Notes: generated by a model from the letters alone, not told the origin. A stretch of 64,000 nt of DNA from Pantoea trifolii (GCF_024506435.1 NZ_JANIET010000002.1:372001-436000), one strand, 5' to 3'; positions 33,860-43,757 are shown, counted from the stretch's first letter. Numbers and translations are program-made.

Positions 33860-35133
33860 TTGGGGTCATCGCCGATGATTTTACCGGTGCCAGCGATATT
33901 GCCGTCACGCTGTCGAAAGGATTGGTGGGCGAAGGCGGTTTGCGCACGACCCAGTATCTTGGCGTACCGCATCAATCTGCAGACAAACAGGTGCAAGCTG
34001 GCGTTATTGCCTTGAAATCGCGCTCTCTGCCCGCAGAGGAAGCTGTTCAACAATCGCTGGCTGCCTGTGAATGGCTATTGCAGCAAGGCTGTACGCAGAT
34101 CGTATTTAAATATTGCTCGACCTTTGACTCGACCGACTCTGGCAACATTGGTCCTGTACTCGACGCGCTGGCTCAGCGATTAGCGGCGCGCAATGTGATT
34201 GTCTGCCCGGCGTTTCCCGCGATGGGCCGTACGCTTTATCAGGGCAATTTGTTTGTGCACACCCGTCCGCTGAATGAATCTGGCATGGAGCATCATCCTT
34301 TGACGCCCATGAAGGATGCGGATATCCGCCGTTTGCTGGCGCGCCAGGCAAAAACGCGCGTCAGCCATATTGGCTGGCAGCAAGTGGTGCAAGGCAGTGA
34401 AGCACTGCGCGAGATTCTGCAAGCCCGGACAGATGAGGAACCCCAATTGGTGGTGGTGGATGCCATCAGCGATCACGATTTAACGCTGATCGGCATCGCC
34501 GCTGCGGATGAGAAGCTTATCAGTGGTGGATCGGGCATCGCGCTTGCCCTGCCGCACAATTTTATCAGTGCCGGTAAAGCACAAGGTAACAACAGTGAGT
34601 TTCCTGCCATTAAAGGTTCCAGCGCCATTTTAGTTGGCAGTTGTTCAGGTGCGACGCGCGGACAAATAGAAGAACACCAAAAACAGCATGCGGTGCTGGC
34701 CATTGAGATTGAGGATGTGATGGCGGAACGAATTGATGCTGACGATCTCGTGGATTTTATCCTCACCCAACAGAACCGTTGCCCGCTGATCTATTCCTCA
34801 GGCGATCCCGCAACCGTAAAGCAAATGCAGCAGCAGTTTGGCCAGCACAATATCTCACAACGCCTTGATCGGCTGTTTGGTGATACGGCACGCAAGTTGG
34901 TGCTTGAAACGGGCATTCAGCGTTTAGTGGTTGGCGGTGGAGAAACCTCGGGCGCGGTGGTCAGCGCGTTGAATTTAGGTTCGCTGCAGGTTGGAAGTGA
35001 AATCGATCCTGGCGTGCCCGCCCTGTTTGCTCAAGGCGAGCGACCGCTGGCGCTGGCGCTAAAATCGGGGAATTTTGGTCGGCGCGACTTCTTCTCGCAT
35101 GCCCTTAACGTGTTAGCCGGTTCTATGCATTAA
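33853..35133 (+). CDS. otnK: Four-carbon acid sugar kinase (OtnK, DUF1537 family)
   Basis: 426 aa. The N-terminal substrate domain starts IGVIADDFTGASDIAVTLSK, and includes KYCSTFDSTDSGNIGPVLDA near 89-108 and FPAMGRTLYQGNLFV. The C-terminal nucleotide-binding domain has SSAILVGSCSGATRGQI near 255 and LVVGGGETSGAVVSAL near 357. DUF1537 kinases phosphorylate 3-oxo-tetronates or tetronates at O4; OtnK partners OtnC. The combination with otnC here supports 3-oxo-tetronate kinase. It overlaps the racemase-like gene and is followed by a terminator. Confidence 0.88.
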   Translation: MLIGVIADDFTGASDIAVTLSKGLVGEGGLRTTQYLGVPHQSADKQVQAGVIALKSRSLPAEEAVQQSLAACEWLLQQGCTQIVFKYCSTFDSTDSGNIGPVLDALAQRLAARNVIVCPAFPAMGRTLYQGNLFVHTRPLNESGMEHHPLTPMKDADIRRLLARQAKTRVSHIGWQQVVQGSEALREILQARTDEEPQLVVVDAISDHDLTLIGIAAADEKLISGGSGIALALPHNFISAGKAQGNNSEFPAIKGSSAILVGSCSGATRGQIEEHQKQHAVLAIEIEDVMAERIDADDLVDFILTQQNRCPLIYSSGDPATVKQMQQQFGQHNISQRLDRLFGDTARKLVLETGIQRLVVGGGETSGAVVSALNLGSLQVGSEIDPGVPALFAQGERPLALALKSGNFGRRDFFSHALNVLAGSMH

Positions 35134-35139
35134 ATCGAA

Positions 35140-35168
35140 GACAACGTCTGCACGACGTTGTCCTTTTC
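35140..35168 (+). terminator. Rho-independent terminator after otnK
   Basis: GACAACGTC and GACGTTGTC form a perfect 9-bp stem with a 5-base loop followed by CTTTTCTC, 6 bp after the otnK stop. It may also serve the convergent permease gene. Confidence 0.8.
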
Positions 35169-35172
35169 TCTC

Positions 35173-36396
35173 TTATCGGCCACCAAATTCCGGCAATACC
35201 CCAAACCAGCTCAGCAGCCAGGCCAGTATATTCATCGCGCCAAATACAAACAGTAAAACCACTGCCAGTGAACAGCGTTGCTGAGATTTCCACGCCAGCA
35301 TGGCCGGGATGATCACCGCCCATAAAGTCGCGAACAGTCCTGCAAAACCAATCGCGGCGACAAAACCACTCGGCCAGCAAATCGAGGCGAGTAACGGCGG
35401 CAGGAAAGTCAGGCTGGCGGTTTTCAGACGCGCGCCCGGTGAATTTCCGAATCCCAGACGATCGGCGATGAAATCAAACAGACCAGCGGTGACGCCGAGG
35501 AATGAAGCGATCACCGCGAAATGCGAGAAGATCGACATCATCAGCGCCAGCGCATTTACGTGCAGATGATCACGCAACGCTGCCATCAGTGCCGCGATAT
35601 CACCGCCCTGCTGCACAATCTCGGGAAACGCATCGCGCGGAAGATTTCCCATGGTGCTAGTCAGCCAAAACAGATACAGCGCCAGCGACAGCAAGGTACC
35701 CAAGACCAACGCGCGCGTAATATTCTGCTTATTACCGCCGTAATAACTCACCAGACCGGTGATGTTGCCGTGGTAACCAAACGACGCGAGACAAAACGGC
35801 AGCACGCCAAGTGCATAAGGCCAGTAATGTTCCCCTGCTGCGGGCCCGCTCAGTAACGACGGCACATTCACCTGCGTCATTAAGCCGCCGAACAGTACGA
35901 TCAACAGCAGAATTTTCGCCAGCACGCAGAAAGTCATCAAACGGCTGACGCCGGTAGTACCGAGCCACACTACCAAAGCAACGCACAGCGTCAGCACTAT
36001 TTTGGCTTCTGCGGTAGAGATCGGTAATCCCAACTGACTGATCGATTGCTGATAAACCGGGCCGCTGGCCGAAATGTAGGCGTAGGTGAGAATGCCGAGG
36101 ACAAATAAGATGCTAAGACCATTGAGCGTCGCCCAGCCACGTCCGAGCAAATCTTTGGTTAAGGTGTCGTAACCCGCGCCAGGCGGATACTTCAAGCTAA
36201 CACGCATAAACAACAAGCCGGACAGCAACATCCCGCCCCAGCTAATCAGCAACAACACCATCGCCCAGCCAAACCACGCGCCCGCCATCACCACCGGCAA
36301 CGTAAACATCCCTGCGCCCACTACGGTGCCGCAAATAATCATCGCGCCCCACCATACGGAAGGCTGCCGGCGGGACAATGTCATCTCCGTCATCAC
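35173..36396 (-). CDS. Aromatic amino acid permease (Mtr/TnaB/TyrP family)
   Basis: 407 aa, inner membrane, 11 transmembrane segments expected for the HAAAP family. The start WWGAMIICGTVVGAGMFTLP, then GWAMVLLLISWGGMLLSGLL, and the conserved ALGVLPFCLASFGYHGNITG, with LVSYYGGN, near 195-222 are diagnostic. Mtr and TnaB bring in tryptophan; the length (Mtr is 414 aa) and sequence favour a tryptophan permease, but tyrosine is possible. It stands alone, with a pair of REP-like elements upstream. Confidence 0.82.
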   Translation of the reverse strand: MMTEMTLSRRQPSVWWGAMIICGTVVGAGMFTLPVVMAGAWFGWAMVLLLISWGGMLLSGLLFMRVSLKYPPGAGYDTLTKDLLGRGWATLNGLSILFVLGILTYAYISASGPVYQQSISQLGLPISTAEAKIVLTLCVALVVWLGTTGVSRLMTFCVLAKILLLIVLFGGLMTQVNVPSLLSGPAAGEHYWPYALGVLPFCLASFGYHGNITGLVSYYGGNKQNITRALVLGTLLSLALYLFWLTSTMGNLPRDAFPEIVQQGGDIAALMAALRDHLHVNALALMMSIFSHFAVIASFLGVTAGLFDFIADRLGFGNSPGARLKTASLTFLPPLLASICWPSGFVAAIGFAGLFATLWAVIIPAMLAWKSQQRCSLAVVLLFVFGAMNILAWLLSWFGVLPEFGGR

Positions 36397-36490
36397 TTAT
36401 TCCCTACAAAACTGCTTAAAAGCGGCGATGATACACGGGAAAACGCTGAGAAGAGAGTGTGATACGAGATAAAACGCGCGCCATAATGCA

Positions 36491-36514
36491 GGTGCGCATT
36501 AATGCGCACCCTAC
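36491..36514 (-). repeat. REP-like palindromic element, variant copy 6
   Basis: The core is TGCGCATTAATGCGCA followed by CCCTAC. Both arms differ from the main consensus, but the palindrome is perfect. Forms an inverted pair with copy 7. Confidence 0.75.
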
Positions 36515-36534
36515 GAAAAAAGCGCCAATCCTTT

Positions 36535-36558
36535 GTAGGGTCGCCATTTATGGTGACC
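36535..36558 (+). repeat. REP-like palindromic element, copy 7
   Basis: GTAGGG plus TCGCCATTTATGGTGA plus CC, between iolG-like and permease genes. Confidence 0.8.
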
Positions 36559-36620
36559 GAAAGACGTTTACTGACGAGCATTACGCCATCAAAACGCGCG
36601 TATATGGAAGGGAAAAGAAC

Positions 36621-37631
36621 TTAGTTATAGAACGTCGGTTTCGCTGGCATGGTGATCGGCACGATGTCACCCGAGTTTTGCGCCGCAACGCAGGCATCAG
36701 CCGCGACCGCCGCCGCATAACCATCCCATGCGGATGGCCCGGTCATCTCACCCGCCAACACGTTATTGATGAAGTCCTGCAGCTCCACGTCATAGGCATC
36801 GATGAAACGCTTTTTCCAGTCGGTGAGAATACTGGTGGAGAGTTTGGCCGCGCTGCGCGTTTGTACCGACATCGGTTCAGGCAAACGTGCGATACCGCTT
36901 TCGCCCACCACTTCACACTGGATGTCGTAGCCGTAAGCGCAGTTAACGAAGATTTCTACATCGATGCGCACGCCTTTGGCGGTTTCCAGCAGCACGATTT
37001 GCGGATCTTTCAGATGCGCAGACGCTTTACTGGTTGAGCGTGGATAGATCACCTGCGCGCTGACGTAGTCATCTTTCAGCAACCAGCGCAGCACATCGAG
37101 CTCATGAATCAGCGTGTCGGTGATGGCCATATCGGTGGTGTAGGCATCGCCGACTTCGGGATTGCGGTGCGCGCAGTGCAGCATCAACGGTTCGCCGATC
37201 TCACCGTTCTCAATCACCGTTTTCAAGGCGCGATAGCCGCTGTCGTAAGGACGCATAAAGCCGACCTGCACCAGCTTTTTACCGGCGGCGATTTCCGCTT
37301 CAACGATGTTCATGCAACCCTGCGCGGTAACCGCCAGCGGTTTTTCACAGAACACCGCTTTGCCCGCTTTGATTGCCGCCAGCACGAACTCTTCATGAGT
37401 TGGGCCCCACGAGGTGACCAGAATCGCCTGCACTTCTGGCGCGTTAATCAGGTCATGCGCGTTGTCATAAATCTCCGCCTGGATTCCCAGATCTTGAATG
37501 ATCTGTTCGCAGTTACTGCGGTTAATGTCATTCAGCGCCACTACGCGCGAATGTTGCAGCACCTGGCTACAACGACGGATGTGTTCGCGACCAATCGCGC
37601 CCGTGCCAATTACACCAATATTGAGCGTCAT
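36621..37631 (-). CDS. Gfo/Idh/MocA oxidoreductase, inositol 2-dehydrogenase type
   Basis: 336 aa. NAD-binding [18 protein letters not shown] near 6-23, the catalytic-domain EKPLAV ([10 protein letters not shown] near 92-101) and [18 protein letters not shown] near 170-187 with the catalytic Asp/His pair. It resembles IolG myo-inositol 2-dehydrogenases. It is the last gene of a transporter / isomerase / dehydrogenase operon, 10 bp after the TIM-barrel gene, so an inositol or related cyclitol is the likely substrate. Confidence 0.83.
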   Translation of the reverse strand: MTLNIGVIGTGAIGREHIRRCSQVLQHSRVVALNDINRSNCEQIIQDLGIQAEIYDNAHDLINAPEVQAILVTSWGPTHEEFVLAAIKAGKAVFCEKPLAVTAQGCMNIVEAEIAAGKKLVQVGFMRPYDSGYRALKTVIENGEIGEPLMLHCAHRNPEVGDAYTTDMAITDTLIHELDVLRWLLKDDYVSAQVIYPRSTSKASAHLKDPQIVLLETAKGVRIDVEIFVNCAYGYDIQCEVVGESGIARLPEPMSVQTRSAAKLSTSILTDWKKRFIDAYDVELQDFINNVLAGEMTGPSAWDGYAAAVAADACVAAQNSGDIVPITMPAKPTFYN

Positions 37632-37641
37632 AGCGTGTTCC

Positions 37642-38463
37642 TTAGTTATTCAGGTAAGCAATGCTGGATTGGATTTCCTGAGCAATCTGTTCTTCGCTCC
37701 AGCCATCCATTACGGAAGAAAACGGTTCAAAGGCGTAGATGCCGCGATAGCCCATCTCTTCCAGACGCTGCACTTGCTGTTTCGATTTCAGCAGATCGTC
37801 GGCGCTGAGCATGATGCGCTCTTCGTCAGTTAGCTGATGCGTTGGGCGCGCATCGGTGACGCCAGAAAGATGCACCAGTCCGATATTGTTGACGTCGACG
37901 CCGCCGGCAAAGTCTTGCTCAGCGCCTTCGTACAAGTGGTGGTGAAAAGTATCGAGTACGATTTTGAACGGCGCGCCCGCTTGCTTGATCAGCTGTTGTG
38001 CCAGTGCGGCAGAACGCAGCGAGCTTTGTGGAAATCCGAGCGGCTCAACCAGACCGGCGATGCCATATTCAGCGAACAGCGGTGCCAGTGTTTTTAACGC
38101 ATCCACGGTTTGCTGCTGGGAAATAACCGTGCCGTCATTCAGTGGGCAGAGTACTAACGCTTTGGCACCGGTTTCACGCGCAGCGTTTAATAAAGCGCGC
38201 GTCTTCTCCAGCACCTCATCAGTTAATTGGTTAAACGGATAAACCGCATTAATCGTTTCGATGGTGAACGCATGTTGTTCAGCCAGCTCACGCACGGCCT
38301 CACCGGATAAATGATCAGTTACGCTGCCACTTTTCATATCATTGCGGATTTCGACTTTATTTAACCCTAACTTTTCAACCAGCGAGAAAAAACGATCGAG
38401 GCTGAGGTTGGGCGCAATTTTACGATTAACGCACAGTCGGTCATGGCTTATTTTGTAGGTCAT
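37642..38463 (-). CDS. TIM-barrel isomerase (inosose isomerase/IolI-like)
   Basis: 273 aa of the AP-endonuclease-2/xylose-isomerase superfamily. [20 protein letters not shown] near 26-45, [13 protein letters not shown] near 100, the metal ligands in [12 protein letters not shown] near 138 and [16 protein letters not shown] near 168, and YAFEPFSS near 245. IolI-type enzymes interconvert inososes. It is flanked by an inositol-type dehydrogenase and transporter in one operon. Substrate assignment rests on context. Confidence 0.75.
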   Translation of the reverse strand: MTYKISHDRLCVNRKIAPNLSLDRFFSLVEKLGLNKVEIRNDMKSGSVTDHLSGEAVRELAEQHAFTIETINAVYPFNQLTDEVLEKTRALLNAARETGAKALVLCPLNDGTVISQQQTVDALKTLAPLFAEYGIAGLVEPLGFPQSSLRSAALAQQLIKQAGAPFKIVLDTFHHHLYEGAEQDFAGGVDVNNIGLVHLSGVTDARPTHQLTDEERIMLSADDLLKSKQQVQRLEEMGYRGIYAFEPFSSVMDGWSEEQIAQEIQSSIAYLNN

Positions 38464-38594
38464 GGTGTGTTCTATCCTGAAAGAGTAATAGTATTGACTT
38501 TCTGTTATGTTGTGACGCGTTGATATCTTGCGATAGTAAGCGATGTCGTTTTGCTGCTCTGCCAGAACTTTGATTGATTTACATCAACGCAACA

Positions 38595-40031
38595 TCATTT
38601 ATACAACTCATGGAAGTAGTGCTCGACCTGCTCCAGGCTGCGCCCTTTGGTTTCCGGGATGGTGCGCAACACGAACATCGATCCACCAATACCAATCACC
38701 GCAAAGGTTAAGAAGGCTCCGGCGAGGCCAAACGCCGCCAGCAGCAAAGGGAATGCCATCGAAATGGCAAAGTTCGCCATCCACAGCGCAAACACCGCGC
38801 CGCCCATACAAATGCCGCGCATACGCGCCGGAAAGATCTCAGAAAGTAATAGCCAGGTAACCGGCGACAGCGCGCCTTGCTGGAAGCACAGGAACATCAA
38901 CATCCCCGCCAGCACCAGATAGGCGCGCAGCAGATTGACGTCACCCGCAGAATGATATTCCGGCATCAAGAAGCACACCGCCGCGATAAAGAACAGACAC
39001 GCGGTGCAGCCCATCTGTCCCACCAACACCAGCGGACGACGACCGATTTTGCCGATCATCCAGATACCGACCAGCGTCATCAGCACTGAAATCACGCCGT
39101 TAGCGATGGTGGCAAACAGCGCGGCATCGTTGCTCAAGCCGGTTGCCGTCAGCATGGTCGGCGCGTAATACATAATGGTGTTGACGCCGGTGAGTTGCTG
39201 AATTGCCGCAATGCCGATGCCTAGCAGGAACACTTTGCGCAGCCACGGCGTGCGCAGATCGCGCAGGCGGCCTTTGCCCTGTTGCCGGTTCTCTTCAATG
39301 GTTTCTTCGATCTCTTCCAGCTCCCAATCGACGTCATCCGCCGCGCGGGTTTTCTCCAGCACTTTGCGCGCTTCGTTGTTGTTACCGCGCATCACGTGCC
39401 AGCGCGGGCTTTCTGGCATAAAGATCATGCCAAACCACAGCAAAACGGCGGGCACCGTCGAGATGGCGATCATCCAGCGCCAGGTGTGCTCCCCGCCCCA
39501 GATTTCGTTGAAAGTGGCGTTGGACACGTACGCCAGCAGCTGACCCGAAACAATCATCAGCTCCTGCAAAGTGACCAGTTGGCCGCGCTTGTTGGCCGGC
39601 GCGATTTCCGCGATATACACCGGCACCGTGGCCGCCGCGCCACCCACGGCAATCCCCAGGAACAGACGTGAAGCGATCATGGAGATGACATCCGGCGCAA
39701 ATGCCGAACCGATGGCGCCAAGGGCAAAAATAAAGGCGAGGGAAATAATGATTTTGCGACGCCCCAGCGCGTCGGCGAAGTGACCGGCGAGCAGCGCGCC
39801 AAAAGCGGCACCAAACAGCAGTGAACTGGTGACTAATCCGGTGGTAAATGGCGTGAGATGTAAATCGTCACGCATAAACAGCAAAGCGCCCGATACCACG
39901 CCAGTATCGTAGCCAAACAGTAATCCACCAAGCGTGGCGACCAGCGCAATTATTTTAACAAAGGGCTCGGTGCGTGTGGTGCTATTCGGGCCGGAAGCCG
40001 TGTTGGTGGATATATAAAGTTCTCTTTCCAT
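38595..40031 (-). CDS. MFS sugar porter, myo-inositol transporter type
   Basis: 478 aa, 12 transmembrane segments. Sugar-porter signatures: GGLLFGYDTGVVSGALLFMR near 35-54, FADALGRRKIIISLAFIFAL near 84, PESPRWHVMRGN near 207, QQLTGVNTIMYYAPTML near 270 and the end PETKGRSLEQVEHYF. It is close to the IolT/XylE group of proton symporters. The ATG at 40031 has AGGAGG upstream; a longer frame lacks this. It heads the cyclitol operon and is separated from the isomerase by 131 bp. Confidence 0.85.
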   Translation of the reverse strand: MERELYISTNTASGPNSTTRTEPFVKIIALVATLGGLLFGYDTGVVSGALLFMRDDLHLTPFTTGLVTSSLLFGAAFGALLAGHFADALGRRKIIISLAFIFALGAIGSAFAPDVISMIASRLFLGIAVGGAAATVPVYIAEIAPANKRGQLVTLQELMIVSGQLLAYVSNATFNEIWGGEHTWRWMIAISTVPAVLLWFGMIFMPESPRWHVMRGNNNEARKVLEKTRAADDVDWELEEIEETIEENRQQGKGRLRDLRTPWLRKVFLLGIGIAAIQQLTGVNTIMYYAPTMLTATGLSNDAALFATIANGVISVLMTLVGIWMIGKIGRRPLVLVGQMGCTACLFFIAAVCFLMPEYHSAGDVNLLRAYLVLAGMLMFLCFQQGALSPVTWLLLSEIFPARMRGICMGGAVFALWMANFAISMAFPLLLAAFGLAGAFLTFAVIGIGGSMFVLRTIPETKGRSLEQVEHYFHELYK

Positions 40032-40235
40032 AATACCTCCTGGTAAAAAAATAAATAAGGAAATAAGGCAGAACAAAACAGAAGGCTCACGCTAAAGGTA
40101 TTTTTATTTCATGTTAATTTTTATTTGGAATTTGCTTTCCGAAATGTGAGTTCAAGCATTTTGGTGTTTTTATTTTGATGGAATTGCATCAGGAGGATAT
40201 TTTATTTAGGCAGGATTTATAACGGTAATTTAAAA

Positions 40236-40255
40236 GGTCGCCATGAATGGCGACC
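40236..40255 (-). repeat. REP-like palindromic element, copy 8
   Basis: The core TCGCCATGAATGGCGA is present, but the flanking CCCTAC has become CCTTCC. It lies immediately before the alpha-hydroxy-acid oxidase remnant. Confidence 0.75.
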
Positions 40256-40273
40256 TTCCATATGTGTATTTCG

Positions 40274-40482
40274 CATTAACATTGCCAAATAAAGCTATCG
40301 CACTGGGCGCAAAAGCCTGCTTTATCGGGCGGCCGTTTAATTATGCGTGTGCGGTAGGCGGTTTAGCGGGCGTCAATTTAGCTATCGACTTGATTACCAG
40401 CGAGGTTAGCCGCGATTTAGGCATGTTAGGCGCGGCTTCGCTGGCAGATTTAGGGGAGAAGCATTTGCGGTGGGTTGGTTGA
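40274..40482 (+). pseudogene. Remnant of an FMN alpha-hydroxy-acid oxidase (C-terminus)
   Basis: The frame to 40482 reads KAIALGAKACFIGRPFNYAC, then AVGGLAGVNLAIDLITSEVS, RDLGMLGAASLADLGE, the end of the FMN barrel with the phosphate-binding GRP. The rest of the enzyme, including the catalytic His, is missing, and a REP-like copy abuts the broken end. It is a paralogue of the intact gene at 31741, from a different subgroup. The A+T-rich 150 bp upstream (40083-40235) show nothing else. Confidence 0.8.
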
Positions 40483-40483
40483 T

Positions 40484-40507
40484 GGTCGCCATGAATGGCG
40501 ACCCCAC
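40484..40507 (-). repeat. REP-like palindromic element, copy 9
   Basis: TCGCCATGAATGGCGA core followed by CCCCAC, between the oxidase remnant and the 3' end of arnF. Confidence 0.8.
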
Positions 40508-40513
40508 GGACAA

Positions 40514-40879
40514 TTATCGGCGGCGCGGCAGCGAAACCAGCAGCAAGCCAAACACAATCAGCACCACGCCGGCAAAGCTGCTCCAGCGAAAGGTTTCCCC
40601 TAATATGGGCAAGGAAATCGCTGCTAACCAGACCAGCACATAACTCAAACTGAGCAGCGGATAGAGCCGATTGAGTGGCAGATGACGCAGCGCCAGCATC
40701 CAGCACAACATCGACAGCGCGTAAGCGCCGAGGCCCATCGCCAACAGCAGCAGCGGTTTGATGTGCTGCATGCTCAGCAGCGCGCTCAAAGGCGGGAATT
40801 CGAGCATCGCCATTCGCAAAACCAGCTGCGCCAGCGATACCAGCAATACGCTGCACAGCGCCAGCATTACGCCTTTCAT
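40514..40879 (-). CDS. arnF: ArnF, undecaprenyl phosphate-L-Ara4N flippase subunit
   Basis: 121 aa, four transmembrane helices, small-multidrug-resistance-like fold. With ArnE it is thought to flip undecaprenyl-phosphate-4-amino-4-deoxy-L-arabinose to the periplasmic face. The ATG at 40879 overlaps the arnE stop as ATGA. LLSLSYVLVWLAAISLPILG with ETFRWSS near 76-102 is the usual loop. Last gene of the operon. Confidence 0.85.
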   Translation of the reverse strand: MKGVMLALCSVLLVSLAQLVLRMAMLEFPPLSALLSMQHIKPLLLLAMGLGAYALSMLCWMLALRHLPLNRLYPLLSLSYVLVWLAAISLPILGETFRWSSFAGVVLIVFGLLLVSLPRRR

Positions 40880-41196
40880 AGATGACTTCCCATCAGCGCC
40901 ACACCGGCAACAATCGCCAGCGTGCCAATCCACTGCTGTAAGCTGTAGCTTTCGCGCCAGATCAGCCGCGCGGCGATGGCCACCAACACAAAGTTAAGAC
41001 TCAGCATCGGATATGCCACGCTCACCGGCACCACGCGCAGTACCGCCAGCCACAGCAGCATGCCGATACCCAGCAGCAGGATGCTGAGCGCCAGCCAAAG
41101 CATCCCCTTTTTGATGCCGAGATGAGCCGCCTGCTTCTGACACAGCTGGGCGGCGCAACTCAGCACGCTAACCAGTAAAATCAGCAGCAGATTCAT
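40876..41196 (-). CDS. arnE: ArnE, undecaprenyl phosphate-L-Ara4N flippase subunit
   Basis: 106 aa, four transmembrane helices. SLNFVLVAIAARLIWRESYS near 69-88 and WIGTLAIVAGVALMGSHL at the end match ArnE. Both ends overlap neighbours as ATGA. Confidence 0.87.
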   Translation of the reverse strand: MNLLLILLVSVLSCAAQLCQKQAAHLGIKKGMLWLALSILLLGIGMLLWLAVLRVVPVSVAYPMLSLNFVLVAIAARLIWRESYSLQQWIGTLAIVAGVALMGSHL

Positions 41197-42854
41197 GGTG
41201 TGGCATTGTAGCCGTAATAAACCAGGCGGCCCTGACGATAGACATCATCCGGTTCCGGCAGGTTTTTATCCGGCGTTTTGTCGCTGGAATTCATCATCAG
41301 CACCAATGAAACCTTGCCCTGACGACGATGCACGCGAAGCCAGTCGGCAAAGTTATCCGCATCAATATAGTGTGGCTGCGCATCCGGATAGCTCAGGCCG
41401 TATTGCAACTCGCCTTTGGCATCATAGAAATTGATGTCGCTGCGCTGCAGTTCCCAGGCCACCGCCGATGCCACGCCAGGATTGTTGGCCAGCAGATAAC
41501 GACTCTCCGCCAGCTCATCGTGCACCGCGCCGACAAAACTCTGCGGCTGCTTGGAGTCGCGCACCTTTTGCGGAATGGCAAAGCCGACCAACAACGCCAG
41601 CGCCAGCGGACAAAGCGCGGCTAACTGCCAGCGACCGTTCTCCGGTTTGCGGCTCAGCCAGCCCATCACGCCCCATCCGATAAAGGAGAGCGCCGCACAG
41701 AACACGCCAACAATCTCTTCGTTGCTGTACACCGGACGATGCGAAATGCCCCACGGCGCTAGCACTACCAGCAACACGATTGCGGCAATCGCACCGAACA
41801 GCAGATTGATCCAGCCATTTACTTTTAGCGCTTTCATCACCTGCGGTGAAGCGCTGTGCGCGTAGTGCGCCATCAGCAGCGCCAGCGGCGCGAAGCAAGG
41901 CAAAATGTAGGTCGGCAATTTGCCTTTAGCGATGCTAAAAAACAGCAGCGGCAGCAGCACCCAGCTGAGCAAATAGATTGGCCCGGCATGCTGGCTGCGC
42001 TGACGCCACGCGCCGAGCAGCGATCCCGGCAGCAGCGCCAGCCACGGCAAACAGCCCGCCAGCAACACTGGAATGTAATACCAGAATGGCGCTTTGTGCT
42101 GTGCATCCGACTCGGCGAAACGCTGAATATGCTCGACCCAGAAGAAGTAGTGCCAGAAATCCCCTTCCTGCTGATTAATCGCCAACGCCCACGGCGTGCT
42201 GAGCAGCACAGCAACCACAATCGTCAGCGGTCCCCAACGCAGCAGTTCACCGAAGCGACGCTGCCAAATGGCCCACGGCAGAATCGCCAACACCGGCACC
42301 GCCAGCGCGAGAAACCCTTTGGTCATAAAGCCCATCGCGCAGGCCGCGCCCAGCAAAACATAGCCACACAAACGTTGCCGCGTGGTGCTAGCCTGCGACG
42401 CCAGCCAGTAACTGCACATCGCGGCAACCAGCCACAGCATCAGGATCGGATCGAGTACCGCGTAAGTGCCGACGCCGTACACCAGTAGTGAAGTCAGGAA
42501 AATAACGCTGCCAGTCAGCGCGACTTGGCGGCTGGCAAACATCTGCGTGCCGAGCCAGAAGACCAATACTGCGCTTAACGTGGTGCTAAAAATCGATCCA
42601 GCGCGCACGCCAAAGTTTGTGTGACCAAACAACCATTGGCCAATGTTATTGACCCAATATCCGGCAATTGGTTTTTCGAAGTAACGGAGATCGAAGAAAT
42701 GCGGCACCACCCAATTGCCGCTGAACAGCATTTCACGGCTGATTTCAGCGTAACGGGTTTCGTCCGGCTGCCATAAGGCGCGGAACTCAATCGGGATCAG
42801 GTAAAAAAGCGCGAAAAGCGCGATGAGTAATGCGGTTTTAGTGCCTGTACGCAT
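41193..42854 (-). CDS. arnT: ArnT, lipid A 4-amino-4-deoxy-L-arabinosyltransferase
   Basis: 553 aa, GT83 integral membrane transferase that moves L-Ara4N from undecaprenyl phosphate to lipid A in the periplasmic leaflet, giving polymyxin and cationic peptide resistance. Visible: EFRALWQPDETRYAEISREM near 23-42 with the key acidic residues of the first periplasmic loop, FDLRYFEKPIAGYWVNNIGQ near 54, and a long series of helices. The length matches the family (about 550). The stop overlaps the arnE start. Confidence 0.92.
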   Translation of the reverse strand: MRTGTKTALLIALFALFYLIPIEFRALWQPDETRYAEISREMLFSGNWVVPHFFDLRYFEKPIAGYWVNNIGQWLFGHTNFGVRAGSIFSTTLSAVLVFWLGTQMFASRQVALTGSVIFLTSLLVYGVGTYAVLDPILMLWLVAAMCSYWLASQASTTRQRLCGYVLLGAACAMGFMTKGFLALAVPVLAILPWAIWQRRFGELLRWGPLTIVVAVLLSTPWALAINQQEGDFWHYFFWVEHIQRFAESDAQHKAPFWYYIPVLLAGCLPWLALLPGSLLGAWRQRSQHAGPIYLLSWVLLPLLFFSIAKGKLPTYILPCFAPLALLMAHYAHSASPQVMKALKVNGWINLLFGAIAAIVLLVVLAPWGISHRPVYSNEEIVGVFCAALSFIGWGVMGWLSRKPENGRWQLAALCPLALALLVGFAIPQKVRDSKQPQSFVGAVHDELAESRYLLANNPGVASAVAWELQRSDINFYDAKGELQYGLSYPDAQPHYIDADNFADWLRVHRRQGKVSLVLMMNSSDKTPDKNLPEPDDVYRQGRLVYYGYNATP

Positions 42855-42872
42855 CCGTGGTTCCTGTAAATA

Positions 42873-43757
42873 TTAACGCTGGCAGCCTAGCCAGCCTTCG
42901 CGTCCGGGAATATGCCCGCGCACGATGTTGCCCTGTGGCAGCGTAGTGAGATCGTCGGGTAACAAGGCGCTGAGTGGACAAAATTCAATGTCCTGCTGCT
43001 CCGCACGTTTCAGCAGATCGGCGAACGCCTTAAGTCCGACAATCCCTTCCACTTCGGCATGAATGGTATAGACCGGTGAACCCGTTGCAGCATGGATCTG
43101 CTCGAGAATGAAGTCGTTAAAATCTTCCGCGCTTACCGATTGTCCCACCACTTCATCCCAGGTGGGCAAGGTCACCGGAATTTGTACCGTGCCGATACTA
43201 CCATCACTAAGAATGGGCAGAAATGGCCCAGTACCTCGGCAGTCGCTGTTATAGCTGAAGCCAAACTGCTGCTTGGCGGCCACGACGCGACCGTCTGCCC
43301 GCCAACCCGCCACGGCTGAACATGTGACGTTGTCATTAATAATCGCTTCAAGCGCTTGTTTCCCCCGCGCAATCTGCTCAACCAGTTTTTCTTGCGGCCA
43401 CACGCCCGCCCAGGTCTGCCAGGCAAAGTGATCCCACGCATGCAAGCCGACTTCGTGATGATCGGACGTGGCGCTGATGATCTCCTCCAGACCGCGACCA
43501 ATTTCCCGTCCCGGCCACGCGGTGCCGGCCAGCAAGATATCCCAGCCGTAAAGAGATGCTGCGCGCGAACGCAGCATTTTCCACAGGAAGCGCGGTTTTA
43601 ACAGGCGCCACAAGTGGCGCCCCATATTATCCGGTCCAACACTGAAGAAAAAACTGGCCTGCAGCTGATGCAGACTGAATTGCTCCAGTAGCGCCGGCAC
43701 CCCGAATTGGGTGCCGCGCCAGGTATCTACATCGACGCGCAAACCTACTTTTTTCAT
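42873..43757 (-). CDS. arnD: ArnD, 4-deoxy-4-formamido-L-arabinose-phosphoundecaprenol deformylase
   Basis: 294 aa, polysaccharide-deacetylase fold. It removes the formyl group from undecaprenyl-P-Ara4[22 protein letters not shown] near 5-24 holds the metal Asp, and [15 protein letters not shown] near 100-114 the His ligands. [15 protein letters not shown] near 228 is the last motif. The start overlaps the arnA stop as ATGA. Confidence 0.92.
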   Translation of the reverse strand: MKKVGLRVDVDTWRGTQFGVPALLEQFSLHQLQASFFFSVGPDNMGRHLWRLLKPRFLWKMLRSRAASLYGWDILLAGTAWPGREIGRGLEEIISATSDHHEVGLHAWDHFAWQTWAGVWPQEKLVEQIARGKQALEAIINDNVTCSAVAGWRADGRVVAAKQQFGFSYNSDCRGTGPFLPILSDGSIGTVQIPVTLPTWDEVVGQSVSAEDFNDFILEQIHAATGSPVYTIHAEVEGIVGLKAFADLLKRAEQQDIEFCPLSALLPDDLTTLPQGNIVRGHIPGREGWLGCQR

